A DNA stretch of 64,000 bases from Bacillus sp. NTK074B (GCF_017303375.1 NZ_JAFKOH010000003.1:248001-312000), one strand, 5' to 3'. Shown: positions 18,069 to 26,564, counted from the first letter of the stretch. The notes: generated from the sequence alone by a model not told the origin. Numbers and translations are program-made.

Positions 18069-19145
18069 TCATTTTCCGAGCGGTCTTCCATACTTCACCA
18101 AAACATGCCACAATAGCTTCAATTCCTGCAGCACCTCTTCATACGTACCCCGATCACTCCAGGAATCCCAATCTCGTTTCAAACTCATGACAGCTGACCC
18201 GATTGTGTGGGCATCAATCCTGTCTTTATAAGCGATCCGCTTTGCCAGGGACGGCATGGATGGTCCCCTGAAATCAGAAGGGACATCCTTTACATGAAGG
18301 ACAAATCCCATATGCCATTGAAGATCGATGGCATACTTGGAAGACATTTCCTCCAGGGTATCACCGACCTTTGTATCCTTAAAAGATGGATCGGCGACCA
18401 GCACTTCCACATCTTCTTTTAAAGAAATCGGCCCGTGAATCTGGGATTCGATATAATGATTCAGGTTTCGATGAGCCACCCTTTCCTTTCTACCGTATTC
18501 AAGGTGATTCCAAACGTGTTGCAGGAATCTCGTCGGAGTCAAATCCTTCTCTCCCAGTGCAAAATCCCTTAAAAACATTTCTTCCAAAAGGCCAGCCAGG
18601 ATCATATCAAACTCTTGATACGTCCCCTTCTCAAAGGGGTTTTGATGAGAATCCATGTATGTAAAGGTAGATCGGGATGAGACACTTGGGGATAACAAGA
18701 AGTAACAAGAACCGAACCGTGGGGAAGGACCATCCGGGTGTAACATCAGGTTCAATGCTCCGTACTTTGGCCGTTCACTCATCGATGTGCTTTCGACTTG
18801 ATAAGCCCCTCCAAACATTTTCTCCTCCCACATATCCCGGTCACCACCTGGATGGGGGGAGACTTTCCCATTTGAAATCAATGTTTCAAACTGGCTCTTA
18901 TATTCCCCGTGATCCAGGAGTGATTCTGCCACGTTCTTCGTTATGGACACTGGTCGATCCGGGTGAAAATGTAAACCGATCCGGGCGTTGGATTTAATAT
19001 GATGAACGGCTTGTTCAAACACTTCACCGGAAATATTGGACATGTCAAGGACATGATGAATGGTTGCCTTGGCTTCCGCTTTGTGCTTTAGGGCACAGGC
19101 AGTAAAATAGTCGATTGCCTGCTTCTGTGACGAGGTTAATCCCAT
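18069..19145 (-). CDS. DUF3626 domain-containing protein
   Basis: A 358-residue protein matching my memory of the DUF3626 family in length and in the segments LHFHPDRPV, HPGGDRDMWEEKMFGGAY and RPKYGALNLM followed by PSPRFGSCYFLL. No signal peptide or membrane segment is visible. The conserved His, Arg, Asp and Glu residues suggest an enzyme, but no reaction is established that I know of. Downstream genes are single-domain cytoplasmic enzymes without an obvious shared pathway. Confidence 0.75.
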   Translation of the reverse strand: MGLTSSQKQAIDYFTACALKHKAEAKATIHHVLDMSNISGEVFEQAVHHIKSNARIGLHFHPDRPVSITKNVAESLLDHGEYKSQFETLISNGKVSPHPGGDRDMWEEKMFGGAYQVESTSMSERPKYGALNLMLHPDGPSPRFGSCYFLLSPSVSSRSTFTYMDSHQNPFEKGTYQEFDMILAGLLEEMFLRDFALGEKDLTPTRFLQHVWNHLEYGRKERVAHRNLNHYIESQIHGPISLKEDVEVLVADPSFKDTKVGDTLEEMSSKYAIDLQWHMGFVLHVKDVPSDFRGPSMPSLAKRIAYKDRIDAHTIGSAVMSLKRDWDSWSDRGTYEEVLQELKLLWHVLVKYGRPLGK

Positions 19146-19173
19146 AAAGCTACGACTCTCCTAACAGTAACCA

Positions 19174-19521
19174 TCATTTCTCCCAAAGCTCAATCAGCCT
19201 GCCTTCAGGATCTTTAATCCAAACAAACTGACCAAATTCACCCACTTCTTTATCCTTTGCAAGGGGCACTCCGATTTGATTCAGATGCCCGATCGTTTCT
19301 TCAAGATCATGTACTTGGAAGTTTAACATGACCTGCTGTTCTGTCGGGAAGTATGGGTCCTCTTCTGTAAAGAGTGAGAAAATCGTTTCATTTTGGGGAT
19401 CGGATTTAATAATGGTCCCATTCCAGTCTTCTATATCAAGCTTTAACACTTCGTTGTACCATTTCTTGATCTCATCCAGATTTTTGGTTCTCCAGAAAAT
19501 TCCTCCAAAGCCTTTGATCAT
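19174..19521 (-). CDS. VOC (glyoxalase/bleomycin-resistance fold) protein
   Basis: A 115-residue vicinal oxygen chelate protein with two beta-alpha-beta-beta-beta repeats (residues about 4-55 and 62-113). Candidate metal ligands are in FWRTKNLDEIKKWYNEV and the C-terminal DPEGRLIELWE motif, the usual second-repeat Glu. Such single-domain proteins act as glyoxalases, dioxygenases or antibiotic-binding proteins; which one cannot be told. Confidence 0.8.
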   Translation of the reverse strand: MIKGFGGIFWRTKNLDEIKKWYNEVLKLDIEDWNGTIIKSDPQNETIFSLFTEEDPYFPTEQQVMLNFQVHDLEETIGHLNQIGVPLAKDKEVGEFGQFVWIKDPEGRLIELWEK

Positions 19522-19549
19522 GATATGTTCTCTCCTTTTCTCTTTTCAT

Positions 19550-20101
19550 TTAAGAATAACTAAACGTATATTCCGATTTAATGACGCCACTGGAATATGG
19601 TTTTACGTTCAACAGCTTCAAGTTTACTCGAGGCTCTTCCCTACCGAATAATGGAGTGCCCTTCCCGACCAGAATGGGATTGACCTTCAGGACTAAGCGG
19701 TCTAAAAGTCGATGTTTGAGCAGTTCCCCGGCTAACTCTCCACCGCCGCAGAGCCAGATGTTGCCCTTTTGTTGCTGCTTTAGTCGCTGAATAAAGGGTA
19801 TGGCGTCTTCCTTTATCAATTCTACTTCTTCGTTAGAGTCGAATTGAAGGGACTTTGAAAATATATAATGCTTGATTCCCTTATACCCGGGTTCACCAGG
19901 CTTTGCCCCCAGCAGGAATCCGAACTCATATGTTTTCCTGCCCATTAATACCGCATCATAGTCCTTTATGTCTTCCAGGAAATCAGGTACATGATCGCCA
20001 TCAAATAGAAACAGGGAACGTTCGATATCCCCGTCTATCAATGCTTGATCCGCGATAAAATGATCCAGGGAAACGGCAACATGATAAATCAATTCACCCA
20101 T
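19550..20101 (-). CDS. dihydrofolate reductase family protein (RibD C-terminal-like)
   Basis: A 183-residue protein of the RibD_C/dihydrofolate reductase-like family (similar to B. subtilis YwjB). Landmarks are the N-terminal VAVSLDHFIA, DAVLMGRKTYEFG near residue 50, the NADPH-binding IWLCGGGELAGELL near 115 and LVLKVNPILVGKGTPLF near 140. It probably reduces a small molecule with NADPH, but the substrate is unknown. It is 28 bp upstream of the VOC gene. Confidence 0.8.
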   Translation of the reverse strand: MGELIYHVAVSLDHFIADQALIDGDIERSLFLFDGDHVPDFLEDIKDYDAVLMGRKTYEFGFLLGAKPGEPGYKGIKHYIFSKSLQFDSNEEVELIKEDAIPFIQRLKQQQKGNIWLCGGGELAGELLKHRLLDRLVLKVNPILVGKGTPLFGREEPRVNLKLLNVKPYSSGVIKSEYTFSYS

Positions 20102-20131
20102 TTTTCTTTCCTCCCCTCTTGAATCGTTTAC

Positions 20132-20479
20132 TTAGAACATCTGACGCAATTCCACCTGGCCTTCCCCGTACCCTTGAGGATCCGGCACGCGCATCGCCCA
20201 CTCGATCGCTTCTTCCCTCGACTTCACATCAATGAGGAAGAACCCCGCGACTAATTCATCGACTTCAAAAGGTCCCTCCGTTACGACCGGATCTCCCCCT
20301 GGTTCCGGGTACGAGATTCGAATACCGTCCGAGCTCGGATGAAGGCCCTTGGCCATCACCCGCACACCTGCTTCCACTAAATCCTTATTGTACTGCATCA
20401 TCGCTTCCATGAGGTCGGGACTCGGGAGGTTACCCGCTTCCGAATTTCTCGAGGCTTTGACAATCATCATAAAGAGCAT
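20132..20479 (-). CDS. YciI/DGPF-domain protein
   Basis: A 115-residue dimeric alpha-beta-barrel protein of the DGPF (YCII-related) family; the motif appears as VVTEGPFEVDELVAGFF (about 64-80), followed by DVKSREEAIEWAMRVP. These proteins are often encoded beside extracytoplasmic-function sigma factors, but none is visible here. The start at 20479 has GGGAG eight bases upstream; a GTG two codons earlier is too close to that site. Confidence 0.78.
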   Translation of the reverse strand: MLFMMIVKASRNSEAGNLPSPDLMEAMMQYNKDLVEAGVRVMAKGLHPSSDGIRISYPEPGGDPVVTEGPFEVDELVAGFFLIDVKSREEAIEWAMRVPDPQGYGEGQVELRQMF

Positions 20480-20722
20480 AGCCACTTCTCCCTTTCCACA
20501 CTTCCTATTAAAAGTACTTTACTTGAATATTCTATGATTCATCGGGTATTCCTTCTTTTAGTATACGTTCACCACTGACAGGCTTTGAAAATTGTTAGGA
20601 AAGGAAAGACATGATAAAGCTTGCACCCAATTGAGAAAAGATCTTTTTGGAGGTCGTTCAGTCTACCCGAGAGGCTCCGTTTTCGAGTTCCTTACACTCT
20701 CGTAACCTTTCAATCTAGTCAT

Positions 20723-21185
20723 CTATTTCAGGCTACACGGTTTTCCCTCCTCATCAAACGCTTTCTTAAAATCAAAAACAAAAGGAGTGGAGCCATGTTG
20801 AATAAAGTGACGGTATCTATTGAAAGCATCCTCCCAGGTTACATCCCCTGGATTTTCTATCCACCACATGGCATATGAAAGATGGTTCTCTTGATTCCGA
20901 TTCCATCCATTGATTCCGATTCCGTAATGCCTGACTGTGCTTGCCCGAATAGGTAAACCGATATAAAGAGTGAAGACTTTCCCATACGGTTAACGTCAGT
21001 ACGGGATAACCACTCCCTTCCCCTTCTTCAGATAACGTGACTCCACCTGATGAAAGTTCCCTTATCATACCTGATACATGTGCCTGACGCATCACTCTAA
21101 ATCCTCTATCATAAAACTCACGAGATGACGGGTGGTCATAAGGGTGACGCAACCTGCCGATCGTGTAAATGGAAACAAACGCCAT
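20723..21185 (-). pseudogene. DUF3291 family protein, frameshifted at a 19-bp tandem duplication
   Basis: The first frame (start 21185 after GGGAGGGG) gives the DUF3291 N-terminal two thirds: FVSIYTIGRLRHPYDHPSS, VWESLHSLYRFTYSGKHSQ and ALRNRNQW. After that it runs out of frame to a stop at 20817. The correct C-terminal part is in the next frame: ENHLSYAMWWIENPGDVTW, then AFNRYRHFIQHG and a stop at 20723. At the junction the 14-mer TTGATTCCGATTCC occurs twice (20891-20904 and 20910-20923), offset by 19 bp, so a 19-bp duplication, not divisible by three, explains the frameshift. The family's function is unknown. Confidence 0.8.
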
Positions 21186-21291
21186 ATATACCCCTCCCAT
21201 TACTATCATGAAATTCATTAGTAAAAAGACTCTGCCATTTGAATCAACTGCGTTTTACTCACTTCTTTTGGGGTTAGTTTTGGGTAATAGA

Positions 21292-21774
21292 TTATTTCGT
21301 AGTACCATTCATCCTTCCAGGTAGGACCCTTCTACCAGAGTCATCCGGGATAAAATCCCCGTTCATATCCTCTCCGATTTTCACCCTATTGACCTTATCT
21401 GCTGCATACTCCGGTTTTGATGATGTGATTCGGATGTCCATTATATTTTTATCAGCGTTTAGTAACGAAATGGCCGCTTCCTGTTGATCTTCTCCAACTG
21501 AGACATCGGTCACTTTCATTTCAGCAAACGGAACCTGTGCAGGGATCTTGAATTCATGCTTCGACTCTGGAGTGTATTGTAGACTGTACATCCTGCCACG
21601 ATGCTCTGTCCAGATAAAACCTATGGTTACAACGACAGCAAATAATAGTGCGGAGACTATTGTTTTCGATTTCGTCCCCTTTACTCCTACCCTATTAATC
21701 ATTGGCCCAATGATTCCTTTTGGAAGAGGAAAACAGGCTCCAATTCCCCTCCGAAATGATTTAAACTTCTCCAT
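21292..21774 (-). CDS. hypothetical membrane-anchored protein
   Basis: A 160-residue ORF I do not recognise. It has a basic N-terminal region, one hydrophobic segment (KTIVSALLFAVVVTIGFIW, about 35-54) and an extracytoplasmic domain rich in beta-type sequence (KIPAQVPFAEMKVTDVSVGE). The start is uncertain: an ATG at 21774 overlaps the preceding peptidase fragment by 14 bp with a weak site, and an internal ATG at MINRVGVKG is also possible. The first 24 residues may therefore be artefactual. Confidence 0.45.
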   Translation of the reverse strand: MEKFKSFRRGIGACFPLPKGIIGPMINRVGVKGTKSKTIVSALLFAVVVTIGFIWTEHRGRMYSLQYTPESKHEFKIPAQVPFAEMKVTDVSVGEDQQEAAISLLNADKNIMDIRITSSKPEYAADKVNRVKIGEDMNGDFIPDDSGRRVLPGRMNGTTK

Positions 21775-22081
21775 CCACCACTTTGATGGCCGTCTGATCA
21801 TCGATTGCATACGCCGGACCCTTTATGCCCACTGCCCATTTTTCTGCATCAGACATCTTGTTTTCCGGCAGCATCTCATGGTCCAGGTGAGGGAATATTG
21901 AAGAGTCAACCATTCCCAGCGCTGCATCCCCGCCGTTCGGAGGATTCCAACCAACAAAGTCTTTTCCGATGTTAGGGGCCATCACTATACTCCCTGCACT
22001 CATTCCTACATAAACTGCGTCCAGCAATGGTAAAAGATCTGCAAGTCCAGAATTCATGATTTCATCTCCTTGTGTAGTCAA
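21761..22081 (-). pseudogene. peptidase E (S51) fragment, N-terminal half missing
   Basis: The 106-residue frame holds the C-terminal half of a dipeptidase E-type peptidase: SGLADLLPLLDAVYVGMSAG with the nucleophile motif GMSAGS, and the late HLDHEML segment. The family's N-terminal domain, including the GGNTF-type motif before the nucleophile, is absent; sequence upstream does not continue it. Curiously AAGGAG stands eight bases before an internal ATG (22057), so a short product could be made, but it would lack half the fold. It ends abruptly at VVDGEV. Confidence 0.7.
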
Positions 22082-22145
22082 ACCCTTAAATTTTGGGTGT
22101 TCTTATTTCATAAACCAGAGCTACCGATTCTATAAGGAGTTCAAC

Positions 22146-22186
22146 AAAAATGGCCGTTTATCCTTCTTGGATGAACGGCCATTTTT
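22146..22186. terminator. bidirectional terminator hairpin
   Basis: AAAAATGGCCGTTTATCC pairs with GGATGAACGGCCATTTTT (one G-U), a strong stem with A/T-runs on both sides, between the MDR reductase gene and the peptidase fragment. It would stop the minus-strand MDR transcript. Confidence 0.8.
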
Positions 22187-22303
22187 ATGTGCAATCGCTG
22201 TTTTCAGAAACGATCTGCTGTCAGTTGAACATAAATGAAGACTTTACACCTTCTCTTTAATTCTTATTGTACATCATCACTTGTGTGGAAGCAGGCTCCC
22301 CAT

Positions 22304-23269
22304 TTATGCTCGTAACAATACTTTCCCTTCATACTTACGACTTTCGATTAAATCATGAGCCTGTTCCACCTCACTTAAATCGAAAATCTTCTCAATGGGA
22401 AGCATGAGTGTTCCCGATGCGAATAAGTCTATGACTTTCCCGGCTGCAGGAGCCAACACCTCAGGTCGATGTTTCCTCGTCGTCCCCAGGCTAAAGCCTT
22501 TTACATTTCGACAGGAGGAATGCACATCGCTCGTTTTAAAGTGACCCGCACTACCGCTGCTGTTGCCGAATTGAACGAGGGTTCCGTAAAGTGACAGACA
22601 GTCCAGGCTTGTCGTCGTGACTTCACCTGCAACGGAATCGAAAATGACATGTGCCCCCTTGCCGTTCGTCAGCTGTAACACTTTTTCTGGAAACGTGTCG
22701 TATGTACAAACACAGTCTGCTCCCAGCCTCTTGACATAGCCTTCTTTGGCTAAGTTGCCAACGGTTACTATGACATTCTCAACCCCTGCAAGCTTCGCCA
22801 ATTGGACGAGCATGGAACCGACACCCCCTGCCCCGCTATGGACAACGATCGTATCATTCTTCTTCACCTGGCCGATTTCGTGTAACAGGATATAAGACAG
22901 GATTGACACAGTAGGCATGGCTGCCGCCTGTTCAAAGGAAAGACTCTCGGGAATTTTGAATGTCAATTGTTTATGGGCTTTCACATATTCGGCGTAAGAA
23001 CCACCTATCGGAAAAGCGATGACACGGTCCCCGGCGTCAAATCCCGGAGATTTCCCCGCTTCCACGACGGTCCCAGCTGCATCGAGACCCAGTGTAAAAG
23101 GGAAATTCGCCTTTCCTTTATTGCCTCTTCTTGATTTGATATCAGCAAAATTCACACTCGTAAATGCGGTTTTAATCAACACTTCATCTTCACTTATCTT
23201 CGGAGTCTCCACATTTGCTAACTGAAGGACATGGGAATCCCCGAATTCATATTGAATCACTGCTCTCAT
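22304..23269 (-). CDS. zinc-independent alcohol dehydrogenase/quinone oxidoreductase (MDR)
   Basis: A 321-residue medium-chain reductase of the quinone oxidoreductase type. The GroES-like domain (1-120) includes GLDAAGTVVEAG; the Rossmann domain has HSGAGGVGSMLVQLAKLAG (about 145-163). The structural-zinc Cys cluster of true alcohol dehydrogenases is absent. It should reduce quinones or enals with NADPH. The ATG at 23269 has GGGGTG five bases upstream. It is divergent from a MarR-type regulator gene and may be one of its targets, although the palindromic operator seen there is about 125 bp away. Confidence 0.8.
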   Translation of the reverse strand: MRAVIQYEFGDSHVLQLANVETPKISEDEVLIKTAFTSVNFADIKSRRGNKGKANFPFTLGLDAAGTVVEAGKSPGFDAGDRVIAFPIGGSYAEYVKAHKQLTFKIPESLSFEQAAAMPTVSILSYILLHEIGQVKKNDTIVVHSGAGGVGSMLVQLAKLAGVENVIVTVGNLAKEGYVKRLGADCVCTYDTFPEKVLQLTNGKGAHVIFDSVAGEVTTTSLDCLSLYGTLVQFGNSSGSAGHFKTSDVHSSCRNVKGFSLGTTRKHRPEVLAPAAGKVIDLFASGTLMLPIEKIFDLSEVEQAHDLIESRKYEGKVLLRA

Positions 23270-23368
23270 CACAACACCCCTTTTCCACTATCTCCTTTTC
23301 ATTTTAATGTAAAAGTCTGATATCCGTATAATAGAAAAACTAAAGAGCAGCCATAATCTGCGCTTATG

Positions 23369-23410
23369 TTGACAAGGCGTTCTTCACTGTGATAATTTGT
23401 ATATGCAAAT
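23369..23410 (+). promoter_or_regulatory. marR-type gene promoter with overlapping palindromic operator
   Basis: TTGACA (23369-23374), 16-17 bp and GATAAT (23391-23396) form a promoter. The 16-bp palindrome ATTTGTATATGCAAAT (23395-23410) covers the -10 end and start site. The same 16-mer occurs in inverted orientation at 23890-23905 before the downstream reductase gene. This is the expected placement for autorepression. Confidence 0.7.
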
Positions 23411-23426
23411 GAAAGGATGTTGAACG

Positions 23427-23858
23427 ATGAACCAGGAAGAAGACGTTCTGATTCACTGCTTATACTTTACGGCAAGCCGGTTTTCACGCAGCATCACCAA
23501 GCTTGCGGAAAAACACCTGGATGCCGGGGGACTTGCTCCATCTTACTTTTATATGATCATGGTCATTCACTTCAAACCGGGAATCACGCAGAAAGAGCTG
23601 TGTCAGAAGCTGGCCATTGCCCCTTCCACCAGTACGCGTTTCATCGATAAGCTGGAAAATCGGAACATTGTCATTCGCAAAATGTCCGGTAAGCAAACCT
23701 TCATCTCTTTAACGGAGGAAGGGGAAGAATTGTACCGTGAATTTCGTGTGTCGATCAAAGAAATGTTCCAGGATTATTCCGAGAGGCTTGGGAAGGATTT
23801 CAGCCTGGATTTGAGCCGGATGCTGCATGAAGCAAGTCTAAAGCTTGAAAAAGAGTGA
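23427..23858 (+). CDS. MarR family transcriptional regulator
   Basis: A 143-residue MarR-type regulator: dimerisation helices at both ends around a winged helix-turn-helix (GITQKELCQKLAIAP, then STSTRFIDKLENRNIV and the wing RKMSGKQTFISLT). AAAGGATG precedes the ATG. It is followed by an SDR gene on the same strand and is divergent from a quinone reductase gene. Two exact copies of a 16-bp palindrome, one at its own promoter and one before the SDR gene, are good candidates for its binding sites, suggesting control of both in response to a reactive or phenolic compound. The ligand is inferred. Confidence 0.88.
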   Translation: MNQEEDVLIHCLYFTASRFSRSITKLAEKHLDAGGLAPSYFYMIMVIHFKPGITQKELCQKLAIAPSTSTRFIDKLENRNIVIRKMSGKQTFISLTEEGEELYREFRVSIKEMFQDYSERLGKDFSLDLSRMLHEASLKLEKE

Positions 23859-23889
23859 GAATGTTTTTACGCTCTATTTTTACCCATTC

Positions 23890-23905
23890 ATTTGCATATA
23901 CAAAT
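23890..23905. promoter_or_regulatory. second copy of the palindromic operator
   Basis: ATTTGCATATACAAAT is the exact reverse complement of the operator at 23395-23410. It lies 21 bp before the start of the SDR gene, suggesting that the same regulator controls a separate promoter or blocks read-through here. Confidence 0.7.
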
Positions 23906-23926
23906 ATGAAAATGGAGGAATACATT

Positions 23927-24580
23927 ATGAATAAAACGATTGTCATCATCGGAGCCGGTAAAGGGATCAGCTATGAGACGGCGAAGAATTTTGGATTGAA
24001 AGGATACAAGGTCGCACTCATTTCTCGTACCCTTTCTTCACTGCAGGAGCTTGAAAGTGATATAGCGGCGCATGGTATCACAGCAAAAGGATTTCAAGGA
24101 GATGTTTCATCCGAATCGTCCATACAAAATGCTCTTTCTGAAGTAAGAGCAGCATTTGGAGATGACATCGAGGTCCTTCTTTATAATGCAGCCTCCATCC
24201 GACCTGGACAACCGACTGAGATCAGCGTGGAAGATTTCGTTTATGACTTTAAAGTGAACGTGGCAGGTGCACTGGCCGCGGTTCAGGAAATCCTTCCTTT
24301 CATGAAAAAAGAATCAGGATCCATCCTATTGACAGGTGGAGGACTTGCCCTCTATCCAAGTGCAGCCGTTGCATCATTATCGGTTGGAAAAGCGGGCTTG
24401 AGAAACCTCGCTTACAGCCTGAATCAGGAACTGACCCCGATAGGAATCTATGTAGGGACTCTGACCATTAACGGATTCGTTCAGGAAGACACATATTTCT
24501 CGGGGGATAAGATTGCCGGGGCTTTATACAAGATGCATGAGGATAAAGAGGACGTTGAGGTTGTATACGAAGAGGCGTGA
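23927..24580 (+). CDS. short-chain dehydrogenase/reductase-like protein lacking the catalytic Tyr
   Basis: A 217-residue SDR-fold protein starting at 23927, with GGAGG upstream. The nucleotide-binding IIGAGKGISYETA is at residues 7-19 and LYNAASIRPG corresponds to the NNAG region. The usual YxxxK active-site motif appears as LSVGKAG: Lys is kept but the Tyr position is Leu. Either it works with another acid or it is not a classical dehydrogenase. At 217 residues it is slightly shorter than the usual 240-250. It is probably co-regulated with the upstream MarR gene through the operator at 23890. Confidence 0.75.
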   Translation: MNKTIVIIGAGKGISYETAKNFGLKGYKVALISRTLSSLQELESDIAAHGITAKGFQGDVSSESSIQNALSEVRAAFGDDIEVLLYNAASIRPGQPTEISVEDFVYDFKVNVAGALAAVQEILPFMKKESGSILLTGGGLALYPSAAVASLSVGKAGLRNLAYSLNQELTPIGIYVGTLTINGFVQEDTYFSGDKIAGALYKMHEDKEDVEVVYEEA

Positions 24581-24587
24581 CAGATTA

Positions 24588-24620
24588 AGAGCCATCACAG
24601 AGTTTATGTGATGGCTCTAT
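24588..24620. terminator. terminator between convergent SDR and amine oxidase genes
   Basis: AGAGCCATCACA pairs with TGTGATGGCTCT, followed on the plus strand by ATCTTTATTTAT. Confidence 0.7.
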
Positions 24621-24622
24621 CT

Positions 24623-25720
24623 TTATTTATATTGGTTCTCCAGCAATCTGGAAACCGCACGTTCAGTCGACCGGAGAGCACCTTCCAGATGACCGCCACT
24701 TTCGGCTGCTGTTTCGGTTCCGGCAAATAGGATTTTCTGTTCCCACACACCTGCATGCCCAAGTGGACCATATTCAGGAAAATTCATCAGCGGTTCAGCA
24801 TCTTCTTTTACCGCAGTATGTGGGTCATCTGACCAGTCCTTGTACAGAAGGGAGATTGGCGAACCCGCCTGCTCACCGAATAAGCGTATCAGCTGTTCCA
24901 AGACAAGATCCACTATTTTGTCCTGACCTAGCTCCCTGCGCGTTTCAGCCGGCATCCCGGAGAATCCAAATAGAGCACCCACCCCTTCATCTGGTGAGGC
25001 GTCATGTATTTCCTGAAGCGGACCGGCCCAGCTCGTCACCTGACCGGAAAGCCCCTCATCCCGCCAGAATGGAGTTTCATAAACGGCCACTGCCTTCGCT
25101 TGTCCCGCCATCCAAGTCGGTGTTTCAATCAGACTTTGCATGAGTTCTTCGGGAAGAGAGGGTGAGAATGCAAGACGCCGTGCCACAAGCCGTGGTGGCA
25201 TAGCAAGGATCACAGCTTCTGCGTTCCATTCCTTCTTCAGACCTTGTTCACCAGCTTCGACTGTGACTTCTCCTTCGTCATCCATCCGGATTGCCTTTAC
25301 CGTTGTATTTAACTGAACAATACCGGACGGAAGAGTATCATGGACGGCATCAATGAGTGACTTCACACCCCCATGCAGCCTGAATGATCTTTGCACAGCC
25401 CCTTCCGGTAACACATGCCGTTGCGGAACAGCATTTTCTGACTGCTCATAGAGAAGGGCTCCTTCCGTATGTTGCAGAAACGTCTGTAAACCGAGCTCCT
25501 TTACAAGACGTGTGATGAGAGGCTCATAGTCAGGCCAGAACCACGTCGGTCCGAGGTCTACTTTCCCAAGGTCCGTCCCTCCGATGGTCTCGCTGATGAC
25601 TCTCCCTCCAATTCTTCCCCGGGCTTCAAGGACCACACACTGAACGCCTTTTGAGTGGAGAAGGGAAGCGGCCCTGAGACCGCTCAGGCCTGCCCCGACA
25701 ATGATCACAGGTTTCTTCAT
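24623..25720 (-). CDS. FAD-dependent flavin amine oxidase
   Basis: A 365-residue flavoprotein of the monoamine oxidase family. The N-terminal dinucleotide motif IIVGAGLSGLRAA is at about 6-18, followed by VVLEARGRIGGRV; the C-terminal FAD-contact motif is ILFAGTETA (about 325). The family oxidises amines, with release of ammonia and hydrogen peroxide; the substrate here is unknown. The ATG at 25720 has GGAGGT upstream; a longer frame from 25783 has none. It stands alone between terminators. Confidence 0.85.
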   Translation of the reverse strand: MKKPVIIVGAGLSGLRAASLLHSKGVQCVVLEARGRIGGRVISETIGGTDLGKVDLGPTWFWPDYEPLITRLVKELGLQTFLQHTEGALLYEQSENAVPQRHVLPEGAVQRSFRLHGGVKSLIDAVHDTLPSGIVQLNTTVKAIRMDDEGEVTVEAGEQGLKKEWNAEAVILAMPPRLVARRLAFSPSLPEELMQSLIETPTWMAGQAKAVAVYETPFWRDEGLSGQVTSWAGPLQEIHDASPDEGVGALFGFSGMPAETRRELGQDKIVDLVLEQLIRLFGEQAGSPISLLYKDWSDDPHTAVKEDAEPLMNFPEYGPLGHAGVWEQKILFAGTETAAESGGHLEGALRSTERAVSRLLENQYK

Positions 25721-25802
25721 GCCGTGACCTCCTATCTCTTTTATACTAAAGAGTATTGTAGCAGAAGGGACGGACCTTTTCATTCAGGGGAGCTTAAGTA
25801 AT

Positions 25803-25843
25803 AAAAAAGCTTGCAGAAACATTAACTGTCTCTGCAAGCTTTT
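25803..25843. terminator. terminator after the DUF4025 gene
   Basis: AAGCTTGCAGA pairs with TCTGCAAGCTT; the minus-strand tail is TTTTTTAT. Confidence 0.8.
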
Positions 25844-25850
25844 CCTTTAC

Positions 25851-26003
25851 CTACTCTTTATATTGTTCGTTTTCATACGTCCCATACTGACCATTTTCCG
25901 TGTCAATGACGCCGCTCGTATACGAATCCATGATCTGCTGGCTCACCTGTTGATTCGCGTTTTCATCATACGTGAACTGTTCTTTCGGATCTCTCTTCTT
26001 CAT
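25851..26003 (-). CDS. DUF4025 family small protein, 50 aa
   Basis: A 50-residue hydrophilic protein (MKKRDPKEQFTYDENANQQV at its start, then QQIMDSYTSGVID) resembling the small DUF4025 family of Bacillaceae. Gln, Asn, Tyr and acidic residues dominate and there is no membrane segment. AGGGGGAATCACC precedes the ATG and a terminator follows at once, so it is a single-gene transcript. Function unknown; such proteins in Bacillus are often seen in sporulating cells, which is an inference from distribution. Confidence 0.7.
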   Translation of the reverse strand: MKKRDPKEQFTYDENANQQVSQQIMDSYTSGVIDTENGQYGTYENEQYKE

Positions 26004-26111
26004 GGTGATTCCCCCTAAAAAATAATTAGTCTATTCTCCTTTATTGTTCGAAAATTGGCTACAGATATAAGTGGGAAAATATAGTATGATGAATCTAAGG
26101 AGGGGATCACA

Positions 26112-26564
26112 ATGAGTTTAAAATATCACAACATATTAGTAGCTGTAGATGGGTCCAGGGAAGCAGAATGGGCCTTCAAGAAAGCGATTGCTATCGCCAA
26201 ACGGAACGACGCCATTCTTTCCCTGATCCACGTCATCGACACCCGCTCTTTCGCGGCCATCGAATCCTATGACCGCACAGTAGGTGAAAGAGCCATCAAG
26301 TATGCTGAAGAATTATTAAACGAGTACAAAGAAGAAGCGGGCAAAGCCGGATTGACCAAAGTCAAAACCTATGTCGAATATGGCTCCCCGAAAGTGATCA
26401 TCCCAAGAGAAGCAAACAAAAACGTCAAAGCAGACCTCATCATATGCGGAGCCACCGGCCTCAACGCCGTCGAACGCTTCCTCATCGGCAGCGTCTCCGA
26501 ACACATCACCCGGGCTGCCCACTGCGACGTACTGGTTGTCAGAACGGAAGAAGTGGAAGATTGA
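26112..26564 (+). CDS. universal stress protein (UspA family)
   Basis: A 150-residue UspA-fold protein. The N-terminal ILVAVDGSREAEWAF and the ATP-binding signature GATGLNAVERFLIGSVSEHI (G-2x-G-9x-G-S type) near 115-135 place it in the ATP-binding group. Such proteins form dimers and are induced by stress or growth arrest. GGAGGGG precedes the ATG. It is convergent with argH across a structured repeat. Confidence 0.9.
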   Translation: MSLKYHNILVAVDGSREAEWAFKKAIAIAKRNDAILSLIHVIDTRSFAAIESYDRTVGERAIKYAEELLNEYKEEAGKAGLTKVKTYVEYGSPKVIIPREANKNVKADLIICGATGLNAVERFLIGSVSEHITRAAHCDVLVVRTEEVED

